A DNA stretch of 64,000 nt from Alphaproteobacteria bacterium (GCA_017505705.1 JAFVOS010000006.1:25311-89310); one strand, 5' to 3'. Positions 1 to 8,516 are shown, counted from the stretch's first letter. The notes: a model not told the origin generated them from the sequence alone. Numbers and translations: made by a program.

Positions 1-1215
1 TGTGTATGATGCATTTACCGTTGGGCAATCATATTCCCCGGTTGTGTCTGACCATGTGGCACCACTGTTTGTCGTTAGATAACATTGGGTAACGGCTGTA
101 GAAGCTGTGGATGATGTTGTGCCGCTGACGGTGGTACCGCTGTTGGATGTATGTTTGGGGCATGTGGTGCATGTTGTGTTTGTGTGGGCGCTGCTGGCCA
201 TGTATGTGCCGGCTGCACATGGGATACAACCTGGGGACGAATTACTTTCTATCATTCGTGATCCTGCCTTGCAATTTTTTAAGCTACACTTACTGCTAAC
301 AGTATTGCCAGAATTCCATGTTGCGGTATTCCATGCGTTGGCATACGTGATATGTGATGAGCAATTTGCATTACAACTGGTTTGACCAGTGGCGGATGTC
401 GTTTTACCATTTTGGCATGCGATACATGTGGTCTGTGCAGTGGTGTTGGTGTATGAACCAATGGCGCATTTGCCCGAACATGTGCTGGTGCTTAATCCGG
501 ATGTTGCGCCAAATGTTCCTGCTGGGCATGCGGTGCACCCAATACTTGATACAGCGCTGCATGGGTTGGTGGTTGCTGGAAATGTGTATTTACCACTGCT
601 TGCAGCGGCGGCAGCGGCATAGTATCCAGCCTTGCAGGTAAGGTATTGCCCCGTTGATGTGGTGGTTTTAGTCCCGCTGGATGTACAGCTGTTGGGTAGG
701 AACCATGCGACTTTGTTGGCACTGCTGGAACAAGTGCTGGGCAATGATTTTTCTGTATATCCACTGGTGCTATAGCAGCATGAAAATTGTGCGATGTTTT
801 CGATGTTTGCGGTTATATAATATCCGGTTCTGGGGTTGCTGATGCCACCCCATCCTAATGCAGCGATTGCGGCTTCTGACAATTCTGGTTGTTGGCCATG
901 ATAGTCAGAGTCACATGCACGTACACCCAAGCATTGATATTGATCCTTGAAGCACAGAAGTACCTTGGATGTATCGCCATCCATTGTAAGGGTTTTAACG
1001 GTACAGTACGCAAAAACCCCATATGAAGTATCGTAATGTGGCAGATCGGTGGCGCTGCTGGTGTTGCAGTATGTTGTGCCGTTGCAGTAACTGACTAGGA
1101 CGCCAGATTGTGATACGTCGCAATCTGCGGCAATGTATGTGTTGTCGCCGAGTGATCCGGCATTTGCAAAAGATGGCATAAATGTCAATACAGCAATTAA
1201 TAATATTTTTTTCAT
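1..1215 (-). CDS. Cys-rich secreted repeat protein, 3' end beyond window
   Basis: The frame is open from the ATG at 1215 down to base 1 with no stop, so at least 405 residues are encoded and the C-terminus lies outside the window. It starts with a Sec signal peptide (MKKILLIAVLTFMPSFANA). The mature part is rich in Cys, Thr and Ser. Its second half repeats short units of the type CxACPAGTFG, CIACQNGKTTSATG and CIPCAAGTYMAS, resembling ephrin-receptor/GCC2-like Cys repeats seen in secreted proteins. An AAGGA ribosome-binding site lies about 10 bases before the ATG. No enzyme motif is visible. It resembles the right-edge protein (62610-64000) in having a signal peptide followed by Cys-pair modules. 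An exported, disulfide-stabilised surface protein is my inference; the specific function is unknown. Confidence 0.85.
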   Translation of the reverse strand, partial: MKKILLIAVLTFMPSFANAGSLGDNTYIAADCDVSQSGVLVSYCNGTTYCNTSSATDLPHYDTSYGVFAYCTVKTLTMDGDTSKVLLCFKDQYQCLGVRACDSDYHGQQPELSEAAIAALGWGGISNPRTGYYITANIENIAQFSCCYSTSGYTEKSLPSTCSSSANKVAWFLPNSCTSSGTKTTTSTGQYLTCKAGYYAAAAAASSGKYTFPATTNPCSAVSSIGCTACPAGTFGATSGLSTSTCSGKCAIGSYTNTTAQTTCIACQNGKTTSATGQTSCNANCSSHITYANAWNTATWNSGNTVSSKCSLKNCKAGSRMIESNSSPGCIPCAAGTYMASSAHTNTTCTTCPKHTSNSGTTVSGTTSSTASTAVTQCYLTTNSGATWSDTTGEYDCPTVNASYT

Positions 1216-1256
1216 TGTGTGTTTTCCTTGGCTTTCGGTGGTTGTCCAATATAAAT

Positions 1257-1346
1257 GGAGGTTTTGATTCAACACCCCTACGATTTCATTTTAGCCCTGT
1301 TTTCCCGCACATGTCAAGCATCAAAAATTGTCGAATCAAAACCTCC
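1257..1346. repeat. Inverted repeat with 14-bp arms upstream of secreted-protein gene
   Basis: GGAGGTTTTGATTC at 1257-1270 is exactly complementary to GAATCAAAACCTCC at 1333-1346. The right arm belongs to a 35-bp unit (1312-1346) that recurs, diverged, at 4366-4400 upstream of another secreted-protein gene. Read toward the minus-strand gene, the left arm ends 41 bases before its start codon. It could be a regulatory operator or the ends of a small mobile repeat. Confidence 0.6.
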
Positions 1347-1577
1347 CTTTTTTTTAGGCAATATGTTGTGTGGCTTTTTTGCAGTGATTTCAATTTCTTG
1401 TTGGTGTTAAAAATATGTTTTTGCCATGTGATGACTTTAAGAAATCATACCTGTGGTTTTGTGAGGTGGGCTGTGTCATAATATGCGTGTCGATGGGACA
1501 CATTAGCCTATCTGTGACAGGACATTCGGATGTTTAAGGCAAGGAATTCTTTTCTTTTGTCATTTGGATGTTGGTTA

Positions 1578-1602
1578 CGGGGGGCGTGTGTCCCGCTTTT
1601 TT
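1578..1602 (+). terminator. Weak terminator-like hairpin in gap before hisS
   Basis: CGGGG and TCCCG enclose a short loop and are followed by C and a T-run. No plus-strand gene lies upstream, so this may end a small transcript or be chance. The rest of the gap 1347-1730 shows no credible coding frame; it is a T/G-rich spacer. Confidence 0.25.
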
Positions 1603-1730
1603 GTGGTTTTTACTTGAAAAAAATAAAATTTGTCCTAAGATTAATGTGAAATGACAGAAAAAACATTATTCTTTACAGTTTTTCATCATGCCCATGCGGG
1701 CGAGTATTAGCATATTGTCTTTTTATATGA

Positions 1731-1753
1731 TATAATGTGTGCGCAAATGCGCA
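1731..1753 (+). promoter_or_regulatory. hisS -10 element and 5'-leader palindrome
   Basis: A perfect TATAAT lies at 1731-1736, about 50 bases before the hisS ATG, without a convincing -35 hexamer. It is followed at once by TGCGCA-AA-TGCGCA (1740-1753), a symmetrical element at or just after the expected transcription start. The palindrome could be an operator or a leader hairpin. Confidence 0.45.
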
Positions 1754-1787
1754 TAGAGTTTTCCATTAAAAACAATAGGAAATAAAA

Positions 1788-3089
1788 ATGGATCTTAAAC
1801 CAACAAAACCATTGTCAGGTTTTATAGAATTATTGCCAGCACAGCAGCGTTGCTTTGATTTTTGTGCGGCACGTATGTTAAATGTATTGAAAACATCTGG
1901 GTTTAATATGCTGGATTTGCCAGCCATCGAACGGGCCGAGGTTTTGACCGACAAAGATAATTGGGATGAAATTGAAACCCAAATGTTCTTGTTTCAAAAG
2001 GGTGATACCAAAATGGGGTTGCGGTATGATGGAACGGTCGGCTTGTCCCGATATGTTGCAGGGCACCTGAATGATTTAACATTCCCGTTTCGGGCCAGTC
2101 AATTTTCAAAACGATATCGTGGTGAACGTGCGCAACGTGGGCGCTATCGTGAATTTTATCAGATGGATATGGATATAATGGGGGTGAATTCCCTGACGAC
2201 TAATTATGATGCAGAAATTATTTCTGTGATTCAGCGCACATTAAATTCTGTATCTGAATTTATTGGTGAAAATGCGGTGCGTGTCGGTTCACGTCCATTC
2301 TGGGATGCGTTATTTGATTATCTGGAAATGACGGATGGACAGAAAAAAGACGTATTCGTTTTAATCGATAAAAAAGATAAAATGGGTGATGAAGACTTTG
2401 CCGAAGGGTTAAGTGATACATTGGGTGATGTCGAAAAAGAAAATCAAGTAAAATCAGTATTTACAAACGGGTATTCCGGATTCTTAAACAAGTCTGACAA
2501 GTTGGATGCAGCGATTTCAGAGCTGAATGAATTTATGAAAACACTGGATTTGTTCGGTGTCAAAAATGCAGAAATTGATTTGTCTATTACACGTGGGCTG
2601 GCATATTATACCGGATTGGTGTTTGAATTTAAGTTGTTAAATCATCCAGAACTGGGGACGGCGGCCGGTGGTGGTCGATATGCTGATTTGGCGGGAAAAT
2701 TTAGTAAAACCAAGATTATTGGTGTTGGTGCAGCAATTGGATTTTCTAGAATTTTTGTTGCATTAATGGAATCTGGTCAGATTGATTTGACTGCGTTTGA
2801 ATCCCCTGTTGATGTGGCGGTGTTGTGTATGGGGAATGATAATTTGGATTTTGCTGTATCTGTTTTGAATGCCTTAAGGGATGCAAATATTGCATCTGTG
2901 GCGTATTTGGATGCAGATAAAAAGTTCAAAAATCAAATTGAATACTCGGACAAAATAAAATCTAGATTCAGTATGATAATTGGTGAATCTGAGAAAGAAA
3001 ATCAAGTTGTGGCACTTAAAAATATGTCGTCTGGCGAACAGCAGACACTGTCTGTTTCTGATGCGGTGAAATTCTTACAAGGGGTATAA
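1788..3089 (+). CDS. hisS: Histidyl-tRNA synthetase
   Basis: Class II aminoacyl-tRNA synthetase that charges tRNA-His in the cytoplasm. The 433-residue length is normal. Motif 2 reads KRYRGERAQRGRYREFYQ at about residues 108-125. The histidine-specific loop is RGLAYYTGLVFE at about 269-280, where many bacterial enzymes have RGLDYYT, so the usual Asp is Ala here. Motif 3 glycines are seen as GGGRY (about 294-298). Residues from about 335 form the anticodon-binding domain. The RGER...REFYQ form of motif 2 is closer to the archaeal-like group of HisRS than to E. coli; that is recollection, not a computed tree. It is followed after 6 bases by prfA, probably one operon ending at the terminator near 4181. 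Confidence 0.96.
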   Translation: MDLKPTKPLSGFIELLPAQQRCFDFCAARMLNVLKTSGFNMLDLPAIERAEVLTDKDNWDEIETQMFLFQKGDTKMGLRYDGTVGLSRYVAGHLNDLTFPFRASQFSKRYRGERAQRGRYREFYQMDMDIMGVNSLTTNYDAEIISVIQRTLNSVSEFIGENAVRVGSRPFWDALFDYLEMTDGQKKDVFVLIDKKDKMGDEDFAEGLSDTLGDVEKENQVKSVFTNGYSGFLNKSDKLDAAISELNEFMKTLDLFGVKNAEIDLSITRGLAYYTGLVFEFKLLNHPELGTAAGGGRYADLAGKFSKTKIIGVGAAIGFSRIFVALMESGQIDLTAFESPVDVAVLCMGNDNLDFAVSVLNALRDANIASVAYLDADKKFKNQIEYSDKIKSRFSMIIGESEKENQVVALKNMSSGEQQTLSVSDAVKFLQGV

Positions 3090-3095
3090 TAAAAA

Positions 3096-4160
3096 ATGAT
3101 TATTGAGGCTAAATTAAAAGATATTCAAAATCGTGCCGCAGATGTAGAAGCCCAGATGAATTCTGGAAATGTTTCTGGGGATGAATTAACACGTCTGTCC
3201 AAGGAATATTCCAGGTTGTCTGAAATTTTGCCGCTGATTTCTGAATACTTTCAAATTGTCGCAGGTATTAAAGATGCCCAAGAAATGCTGAATGATGCAG
3301 AATTGCGTGAAATTGCCAATGATCAATTGCATGAATTGAATCATAAATTACCAGATATTGAAAAGAAATTACAAATTGCATTGCTGCCACGTGATGCGGC
3401 CGATGATAACAGTGTTATTATGGAAATTAGAGCAGGGGTCGGTGGTGAAGAATCGGCCTTGTTCGCAGGTGATTTGTATAATCAATACAAGTCTTATGCG
3501 TTGCGTCAAGGTTGGAAGGTAGAAGTTATCGAAGAAAATGCAACGTCGTTGCATGGCTATAAAGAAATTGTATTTAAAATTGATGGTGCTGGGGCGTATG
3601 GTCGCATGAAGTTTGAATCTGGAATTCATCGTGTACAACGTGTCCCAGAAACCGAAGCCGGTGGTCGTATTCATACCAGTGCTGCATCGGTTGCTGTTAT
3701 GGCCGAAGCCAAAGAAATTGACGTGGTTATCGAAGATAAAGATATTCGTATTGATATTTTCCGTGCATCGGGTGCCGGTGGTCAGCACGTTAATAAAACA
3801 GACAGTGCAATTCGTATTACCCACTTTCCGTCTGGTATTGTCGTGACGTGTCAGAACGAACGCAGTCAATTGCAAAATAAAATTGCGGCAATGTCTGTGT
3901 TGCGTTCAAAGTTGTACGAAAAGCAGCGTATGGAACAAGAATCCGCCAGTAATGCATCACGCAAGACAATGGTTGGATCGGGTGATCGCAGTGAAAAAAT
4001 TCGTACATATAATTTCCCAGAACAACGTGTGACAGATCATCGTATTAAACTGACTTTGTATAAGTTAGATGATATTTTGGCGGGTGGTGTCGGTCTGGAT
4101 GAAATGATTGATGCGTTGATTGCTGCAGACCAATTGGAGCAATTGGCGCATATGGAATAG
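3096..4160 (+). CDS. prfA: Peptide chain release factor 1
   Basis: RF1 recognises UAA and UAG on the ribosome and triggers release of the finished peptide. The 354-residue protein has the universal GGQ motif (about 228-230, in GAGGQHVNKTDSA) that enters the peptidyl-transferase centre. The codon-recognition tripeptide is PET (about 184-186), fitting the PxT form of RF1 rather than the SPF of RF2. The N-terminal coiled coil and the C-terminal YNFPEQRVTDHR segment are standard. The gene is 6 bases downstream of hisS. In many bacteria prfA is followed by prmC, which methylates the GGQ glutamine; here a terminator follows instead. Confidence 0.97.
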   Translation: MIIEAKLKDIQNRAADVEAQMNSGNVSGDELTRLSKEYSRLSEILPLISEYFQIVAGIKDAQEMLNDAELREIANDQLHELNHKLPDIEKKLQIALLPRDAADDNSVIMEIRAGVGGEESALFAGDLYNQYKSYALRQGWKVEVIEENATSLHGYKEIVFKIDGAGAYGRMKFESGIHRVQRVPETEAGGRIHTSAASVAVMAEAKEIDVVIEDKDIRIDIFRASGAGGQHVNKTDSAIRITHFPSGIVVTCQNERSQLQNKIAAMSVLRSKLYEKQRMEQESASNASRKTMVGSGDRSEKIRTYNFPEQRVTDHRIKLTLYKLDDILAGGVGLDEMIDALIAADQLEQLAHME

Positions 4161-4180
4161 TTTTGTGTCAAAGTAATAAA

Positions 4181-4206
4181 AAATCCCGCGTTTGCGGGAT
4201 TTTTTA
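4181..4206 (+). terminator. Rho-independent terminator of hisS-prfA
   Basis: AATCCCGC and GCGGGATT flank a short loop and a T-tract follows, starting 21 bases after the prfA stop. Confidence 0.85.
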
Positions 4207-4297
4207 TAGATGTGTTTAAAAAAATAAAAAATTAGAAATGCGTGTGTTTTTTTGTTGATAATGTATTGAAAATAGTCGTGTTTTTATAAAAAATAAC

Positions 4298-4329
4298 TGC
4301 CTAAAAAAAACGGTCAGTTTTTTTAGGCA
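4298..4329. repeat. A/T hairpin TGCCTAAAAAAA
   Basis: TGCCTAAAAAAA and its complement TTTTTTTAGGCA enclose an 8-base loop. The same T-run followed by AGGCA directly follows the related repeat near 1347-1359. It may be a terminator-like stem or one module of a small dispersed element. Confidence 0.45.
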
Positions 4330-4365
4330 TCTTTTGGTGAAATTTTATCACAGAAAATCGGAGGC

Positions 4366-4400
4366 TGTCAACATCAAAATAGTGCCGAATCAAAACCACC
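4366..4400 (+). repeat. Second copy of 35-bp dispersed element
   Basis: It matches 1312-1346 at about 30 of 35 bases, allowing one single-base gap. Both end in GAATCAAAACC(A/T)CC. Here the element ends 43 bases before the start of the secreted-protein gene at 4444; at the left locus the same motif, in the gene's orientation, ends 41 bases before the start. The matching distance suggests a shared upstream control element. Confidence 0.55.
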
Positions 4401-4443
4401 GTTTGGGTTAGGCTGTTGTTGTGGGCGGTGGGGGCCGAAAAGC

Positions 4444-4962
4444 GTGAAAACAATTTATAAAATACTTTTTTCTATGTGCAGCACCTTGGTGTGTGCAATT
4501 TATTCGGTGCGTTCATTTGCAGCAAGTTTTGTGCATCCGTCGTGTAGTTGGGTGGACTGCGATGATTATAATCCTATCTCGTGGATTGGAAATGGTGAAT
4601 ATGGAGTGTGTCCAGATGGTGTCACAGTAGAGAGTTGTATAAGGCTTGATGCTGCGGGACATGTGCTAAAAGTGGTAGTGTGTAATACTGATTACTGTCT
4701 GGATGATGGCGGGCTAGTAAATGGTAAAGGCTATTATCCTGACACTGTAAGAACGGTAATTGCTAATGCTTATCCAAATAGTTGTGTTATTACGTATAAG
4801 GATTGTGTGCCCTGTCCAGTGGGATTTAATAATATGATTGGGCAAGGCGGAAATTTTGGTATTACATATTGTTATATGCCGAAAGATAAGATTTTTAATG
4901 ATAATGATGGGAATGGTAAGTTTAAATTTACGGATAGTTGTTATTACAGTGTAGGTAGTTAA
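4444..4962 (+). CDS. Small secreted Cys-containing protein, first of tandem pair
   Basis: 172 residues with a clear signal peptide (MKTIYKILFSMCSTLVCAIY, then ending ...SFA). The GTG start is fixed by alignment with the downstream paralogue, which begins with ATG at the same point. The mature protein has paired cysteines and ends in a block CVPCPVGF...GITYCYMPK...FKFTDSCYY, also present in the paralogue. No known enzyme or adhesin motif is recognisable. It is probably exported and disulfide-bonded (inference). It is followed 18 bases later by the paralogue and then two glycosyltransferases. Function unknown. Confidence 0.8.
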   Translation: MKTIYKILFSMCSTLVCAIYSVRSFAASFVHPSCSWVDCDDYNPISWIGNGEYGVCPDGVTVESCIRLDAAGHVLKVVVCNTDYCLDDGGLVNGKGYYPDTVRTVIANAYPNSCVITYKDCVPCPVGFNNMIGQGGNFGITYCYMPKDKIFNDNDGNGKFKFTDSCYYSVGS

Positions 4963-4980
4963 AAATGGGGGTGGGTTGAT

Positions 4981-5439
4981 ATGAAAACAATTTATAAAAT
5001 ACTTTTTTCTGTGTGTAGTACGTTGGTGTGTACAATTTATTCGGTGCGATCTTTTGCGGCTGCGTGTACAGCTGTGGCCAGTACAGCAGGTTCGATTCAA
5101 TCGTATGTTGGGGGAATAGATAATTGTATTACTGGTAGAACGACTACGTCTTATTATAAGGATGAACAAAGGATTGTAGTAGTTTATGGTTGTCAGGGGG
5201 GGTGTAAAGATAAATATTATCGATTGGCTTCGACAGTGACCTTTTGGCCTGGTACGACGTCGTGCACATTAACGTATTATACGTGTCAGTCTTGCCCAAA
5301 GCTTTATAACGTTGCGGGCAGTGGTGCTGGGTTGGTCAGTGGTATAACGGCGTGTTTTATTCCAAAAAATGTGACGGTTACAGAGACAGGTGGTTCAACG
5401 TTCGTTTTTGATGCTGATTGTAAATATACTAATTCATAA
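4981..5439 (+). CDS. Small secreted Cys-containing protein, second of tandem pair
   Basis: 152 residues. The first 80 or so bases are almost identical to those of the gene at 4444, giving the same signal peptide, while the mature domain has diverged strongly. The shared C-terminal block here reads CQSCPKLYN...GITACFIPK...FVFDADCKY, with the same Cys spacing pattern as its neighbour. This shows a tandem duplication in which the export signal stayed constant and the exported part changed. No function is recognised. It is 9 bases before the GT2 gene and may be co-transcribed with it. Confidence 0.8.
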   Translation: MKTIYKILFSVCSTLVCTIYSVRSFAAACTAVASTAGSIQSYVGGIDNCITGRTTTSYYKDEQRIVVVYGCQGGCKDKYYRLASTVTFWPGTTSCTLTYYTCQSCPKLYNVAGSGAGLVSGITACFIPKNVTVTETGGSTFVFDADCKYTNS

Positions 5440-5448
5440 TGTATTCAA

Positions 5449-6390
5449 ATGAAGATGGTGACTGTATCTATTATTATGCCAAACCATAATTATGGTAAAT
5501 ATATTGCAGATGCAATTAGATCTGTGATGGCGCAAACAATATCAGACTGGGAATGTATTATTATTGATGATGCCAGTACGGACAATTCTGTTGCGGTTAT
5601 TAATAAATTAATAAAAAATGATAAACGGTTCAGGTTGATAAAATTTAAAGAGCCAATGGGGGTGTCGCGTGCGCGAAACGCAGGGCTGGATGTGGCGCGT
5701 GGAAAATATATTGCGTTCCTGGATTCTGATGATTGTTATACAGAATTTGCATTGGAAATGCTGGTAAATATGGCTGAAACAATGGGGGCGCAGGTTGCGG
5801 GTGCCCAAGCGTTGATTGTGCCAGATGATTTTAAGTACCGTCCCAGTGGAAATAGTTCTTGGACGGTGGGACGAACATGGATAGAGACGAATCCAAACAG
5901 ATTTTTGACAGCGCCAAAAAATTATAATTGGTGCTGGGTATGGCGACGTATTTATCATCGTGATTTGTTTAAAAAATTACGATTTTTTCCGGAATTTGTC
6001 GGGGCTGGCGAAGATTTGGCGTTTATGTTGGATTTGTCATATCGAACAAAACGTATTGTGGAAACAGAATCTATATCTGTCTATCATCGTGCGCATAAAG
6101 AATCACTGATGCAAAGACCGTTTTATAAGGGGGCGTTTGATTGGTTTCCGGTGTTCTTTAAATACGTGCGTGACAATATTTGTGATAAATATGATCATAA
6201 ATTCCTGCGTGAATTTTATAGTAATATGTTTGCTTATCTGATTAATGCGACAATTATTATGCCAAAGATAAATGGAAAATACTATGAAGAAGCCAAACAG
6301 ACGGTTGTGGCGGCCTGTCGGTTTATTCCAATGCGGTATTTGCATCCCAGACAACGTATTTTGTGCGGGTTTTTGCGATGGATAAAATAA
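5449..6390 (+). CDS. Family 2 glycosyltransferase
   Basis: 313-residue GT-A fold enzyme. The N-terminus has VSIIMPNHNYGKYIADAIRS, the family's nucleotide-sugar-binding start. IIDDAS (about 38-43) and FLDSDD (about 88-93) provide the conserved acidic residues that bind the nucleotide and metal. GAGEDLAF (about 187) is the ED motif with the likely catalytic base. It transfers a sugar from an NDP-sugar to an acceptor, probably in lipopolysaccharide or another surface glycan; donor and acceptor cannot be read from the sequence. Its last 13 bases overlap the next glycosyltransferase, so the two are probably translated together. Confidence 0.92.
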   Translation: MKMVTVSIIMPNHNYGKYIADAIRSVMAQTISDWECIIIDDASTDNSVAVINKLIKNDKRFRLIKFKEPMGVSRARNAGLDVARGKYIAFLDSDDCYTEFALEMLVNMAETMGAQVAGAQALIVPDDFKYRPSGNSSWTVGRTWIETNPNRFLTAPKNYNWCWVWRRIYHRDLFKKLRFFPEFVGAGEDLAFMLDLSYRTKRIVETESISVYHRAHKESLMQRPFYKGAFDWFPVFFKYVRDNICDKYDHKFLREFYSNMFAYLINATIIMPKINGKYYEEAKQTVVAACRFIPMRYLHPRQRILCGFLRWIK

Positions 6391-7322
6391 ACATTTTATA
6401 TTCTTTTGATAATAATTTCTGGCGTATGGCAGCGATATCAATTAAATCGTTGGTTGATGCCCAAAAATATCCGGAACGTGTTGTTGTGCATTGTATGGTT
6501 GCCAGGCGTACACATGGTAAACGTGTAATTAAACAAATTGTAAATGGGGCAGGGGCTAAATTAGTATGGTGTACTGTTTCAAAGCGTCAAAACCCTTTTT
6601 ATAATCACTATCATGCAAGATGGTCGCCAGTGATTTTTTATAGGCTGTTTTCATATCGGTTCTTTCCGTCGGTTGAAAAAATGTTATATCTGGATTCTGA
6701 TACGTTGATATTGGATGATTTGACTGAACTGTATAATACAGATGTATCGCAGCATGTTTTGGGGGCTGTTAGAGATATGGCGCCAACAGAAAAAGAAGAT
6801 GTGCCCGGCTCAAAAGAAGTTAAAGCTTTTGAAGATAATATTTTGAAACATGGGGTGTATGTAAATTCCGGGGTATTGTTGATGAATCAGGCCAAAATGC
6901 GTGAGAATAAGGATTTGTTGTTGAATATACAGGTGCCTTTGCGCTTTCCAGATCAAGATATTATCAATGCGGCGTTTGATGGACGTATAAAAATATTGCC
7001 TTTGCGCTATAATTTTGTTCCGCAAATTTATATATCTAAGAAGTTTAGCAAGGCAGAGGCGTTGTTGGCAAAGAAAAATCCTGTTATTTATCATTTTTAT
7101 TCGTATAAGCCATATTATTATGATGGTGCCCCAACAAAAATTTATTCGATGTTTTATCGGGCGTGTACTGCATTGGGATTTTATCCCGAAGATTTTGCAC
7201 GCAAGGATTTAAAGTGGCGTATGAAAAAAGAATGGGCCAGGTTTGGTAAACAAACCAATATTCCGCATTTGTATTTAACAAAACGTGGTCGGTTAAGATT
7301 GTTTGGAATATTGCGTGTATAA
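6378..7322 (+). CDS. Family 8 glycosyltransferase (LPS galactosyl/glucosyltransferase-like)
   Basis: 314 residues. I chose the ATG at 6378 (MDKINILYSFDNNFW) over the GTG at 6363 because it matches the usual start of GT8 enzymes just before the first beta strand. The DxD metal site is YLDSDTLIL (about 98-106). VNSGVLLMNQ and PDQDIINAAF are typical GT8 active-site blocks, and the HFYSYKPY region matches the C-terminal H-x-GxxKPW-like motif loosely. It is likely to add a hexose to lipopolysaccharide or another surface glycan. It overlaps the GT2 gene by 13 bases and ends at a strong terminator. Confidence 0.9.
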   Translation: MDKINILYSFDNNFWRMAAISIKSLVDAQKYPERVVVHCMVARRTHGKRVIKQIVNGAGAKLVWCTVSKRQNPFYNHYHARWSPVIFYRLFSYRFFPSVEKMLYLDSDTLILDDLTELYNTDVSQHVLGAVRDMAPTEKEDVPGSKEVKAFEDNILKHGVYVNSGVLLMNQAKMRENKDLLLNIQVPLRFPDQDIINAAFDGRIKILPLRYNFVPQIYISKKFSKAEALLAKKNPVIYHFYSYKPYYYDGAPTKIYSMFYRACTALGFYPEDFARKDLKWRMKKEWARFGKQTNIPHLYLTKRGRLRLFGILRV

Positions 7323-7348
7323 AAAATCCCGCATTTGCGGGATTTTTT
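7320..7348. terminator. Bidirectional terminator between GT8 and barrel protein
   Basis: AAAAATCCCGC and GCGGGATTTTT enclose a short loop between two convergent genes; both strands end in a T-run. It is almost identical to the terminator after prfA. Confidence 0.85.
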
Positions 7349-7350
7349 AT

Positions 7351-8448
7351 TTAGAATATGTATTTTACGTTTACACTGCCGCCCCAGCCGTCTTGACCGA
7401 TGTCACGACGTAAAATTGTGCCAGACAGCGAAAAGCGTTCAATCGATTTTTCCAGCGACAGACCGTATTCAATAAAGTCTTCAAATTCCAGGGTGCTGGA
7501 TTTTATATCGCCAGCTGTAATTTCAGCGCCACTGATGCTGTGTTTTACGTATCTGATATGGGCGGTGCCGTACCAGCCATCGTCAATCTGTTTGATTGCG
7601 TGCAGACTGGGTGATACCTGGAATATATTGGCGTCGGTATTATTTATCTGGATTCTGGATTTGGACAGATAGTCGCCCGATTTTACCCATGTGTATCCCA
7701 GGTATATCCCAGGTTGCAATACAAACGTGTTGTCCAAATTTATATTATATGTTGCGTTGATGCCGGCGCCGAACCACATGTTGGTGTAACTGTCTGTGCC
7801 AAATTCATGCTTTGCGTCATTGTCGATGGCACCACCATTAAATGTTGCGGCCAGTCCCAGGTTGTTAATATCAAAACGTCCATATAGGCCAGCATAGCCG
7901 CCAAATTCATCAAGGGATAACGCAGAGTTGGACGTAGAGCCGTTTATTGCGCCGGCAAAAATTGCCCAACCGGCAGTTGTGTCCATGAACTGGGTGTAGC
8001 CGTCTGTTATTCCGAACATTGCCAGGTCGTAATCTGAGTTGGTGCGTTCGAAGTTGTCGAGTGCAACCTTGGTATCATAATGCGAATAACCTAGCTGCAG
8101 GTTTTTGATATCGATTATTTCAGAATCCCCACCGCTGCGACCGGCAAATTCGTATGCTTCGAATTCGCCATACATTGGTGCGCTGCCGTACATTGGTGCG
8201 GCTCCATACATGTCTGGTGTGTTTTCGGCGTCTTGGGTTGGTGACATGATTTGTTGTTGGCGGTTCATGACGGCCGTTGGTGTACGGCCAAATGTGTGCA
8301 TCGCCGTGCGACTGATAGAGTCCTGGATGTTGGCGATTTTGTTTACAGAAAAGCTGTTGGCATAAATATACGTTGCCATGGCGTCAAATGACGTAAGGCA
8401 AAGAGATGCGAATATTGTGCTGGTTAATAATAAGTTTTGTGTTTTCAT
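7351..8448 (-). CDS. Outer-membrane beta-barrel (autotransporter-like) protein
   Basis: 365 residues with a signal peptide (MKTQNLLLTSTIFASLCLTS, cleaved after ...DAMA). Residues 80-95 carry the short repeat MYGAAPMYGSAPMYG. From about residue 110 to the end, alternating polar/hydrophobic strands with many Gly, Tyr and Asn form a barrel-like pattern (for example GWAIFAGAINGS, YAGLYGRFDINNLGLAAT, TFVLQPGIYLGYTW). The last residues are VNVKYIF; a C-terminal Phe is the recognition signal of the BAM complex. It looks like an autotransporter barrel with a very short N-terminal region rather than a large passenger. It is transcribed alone, convergent with the GT8 gene. The exact role is unknown. 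Confidence 0.8.
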   Translation of the reverse strand: MKTQNLLLTSTIFASLCLTSFDAMATYIYANSFSVNKIANIQDSISRTAMHTFGRTPTAVMNRQQQIMSPTQDAENTPDMYGAAPMYGSAPMYGEFEAYEFAGRSGGDSEIIDIKNLQLGYSHYDTKVALDNFERTNSDYDLAMFGITDGYTQFMDTTAGWAIFAGAINGSTSNSALSLDEFGGYAGLYGRFDINNLGLAATFNGGAIDNDAKHEFGTDSYTNMWFGAGINATYNINLDNTFVLQPGIYLGYTWVKSGDYLSKSRIQINNTDANIFQVSPSLHAIKQIDDGWYGTAHIRYVKHSISGAEITAGDIKSSTLEFEDFIEYGLSLEKSIERFSLSGTILRRDIGQDGWGGSVNVKYIF

Positions 8449-8516
8449 AATATATTCTCTCGGTTGTTTTATGTGGGAATTATACCATAATTTTAAATAC
8501 TAAAAAACATTTTTTA

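Noticed and set aside
3369..3875. 168-codon minus-strand frame
   Set aside because: It lies wholly inside prfA on the opposite strand; composition is a mirror of the RF1 gene and no ribosome-binding site is present.
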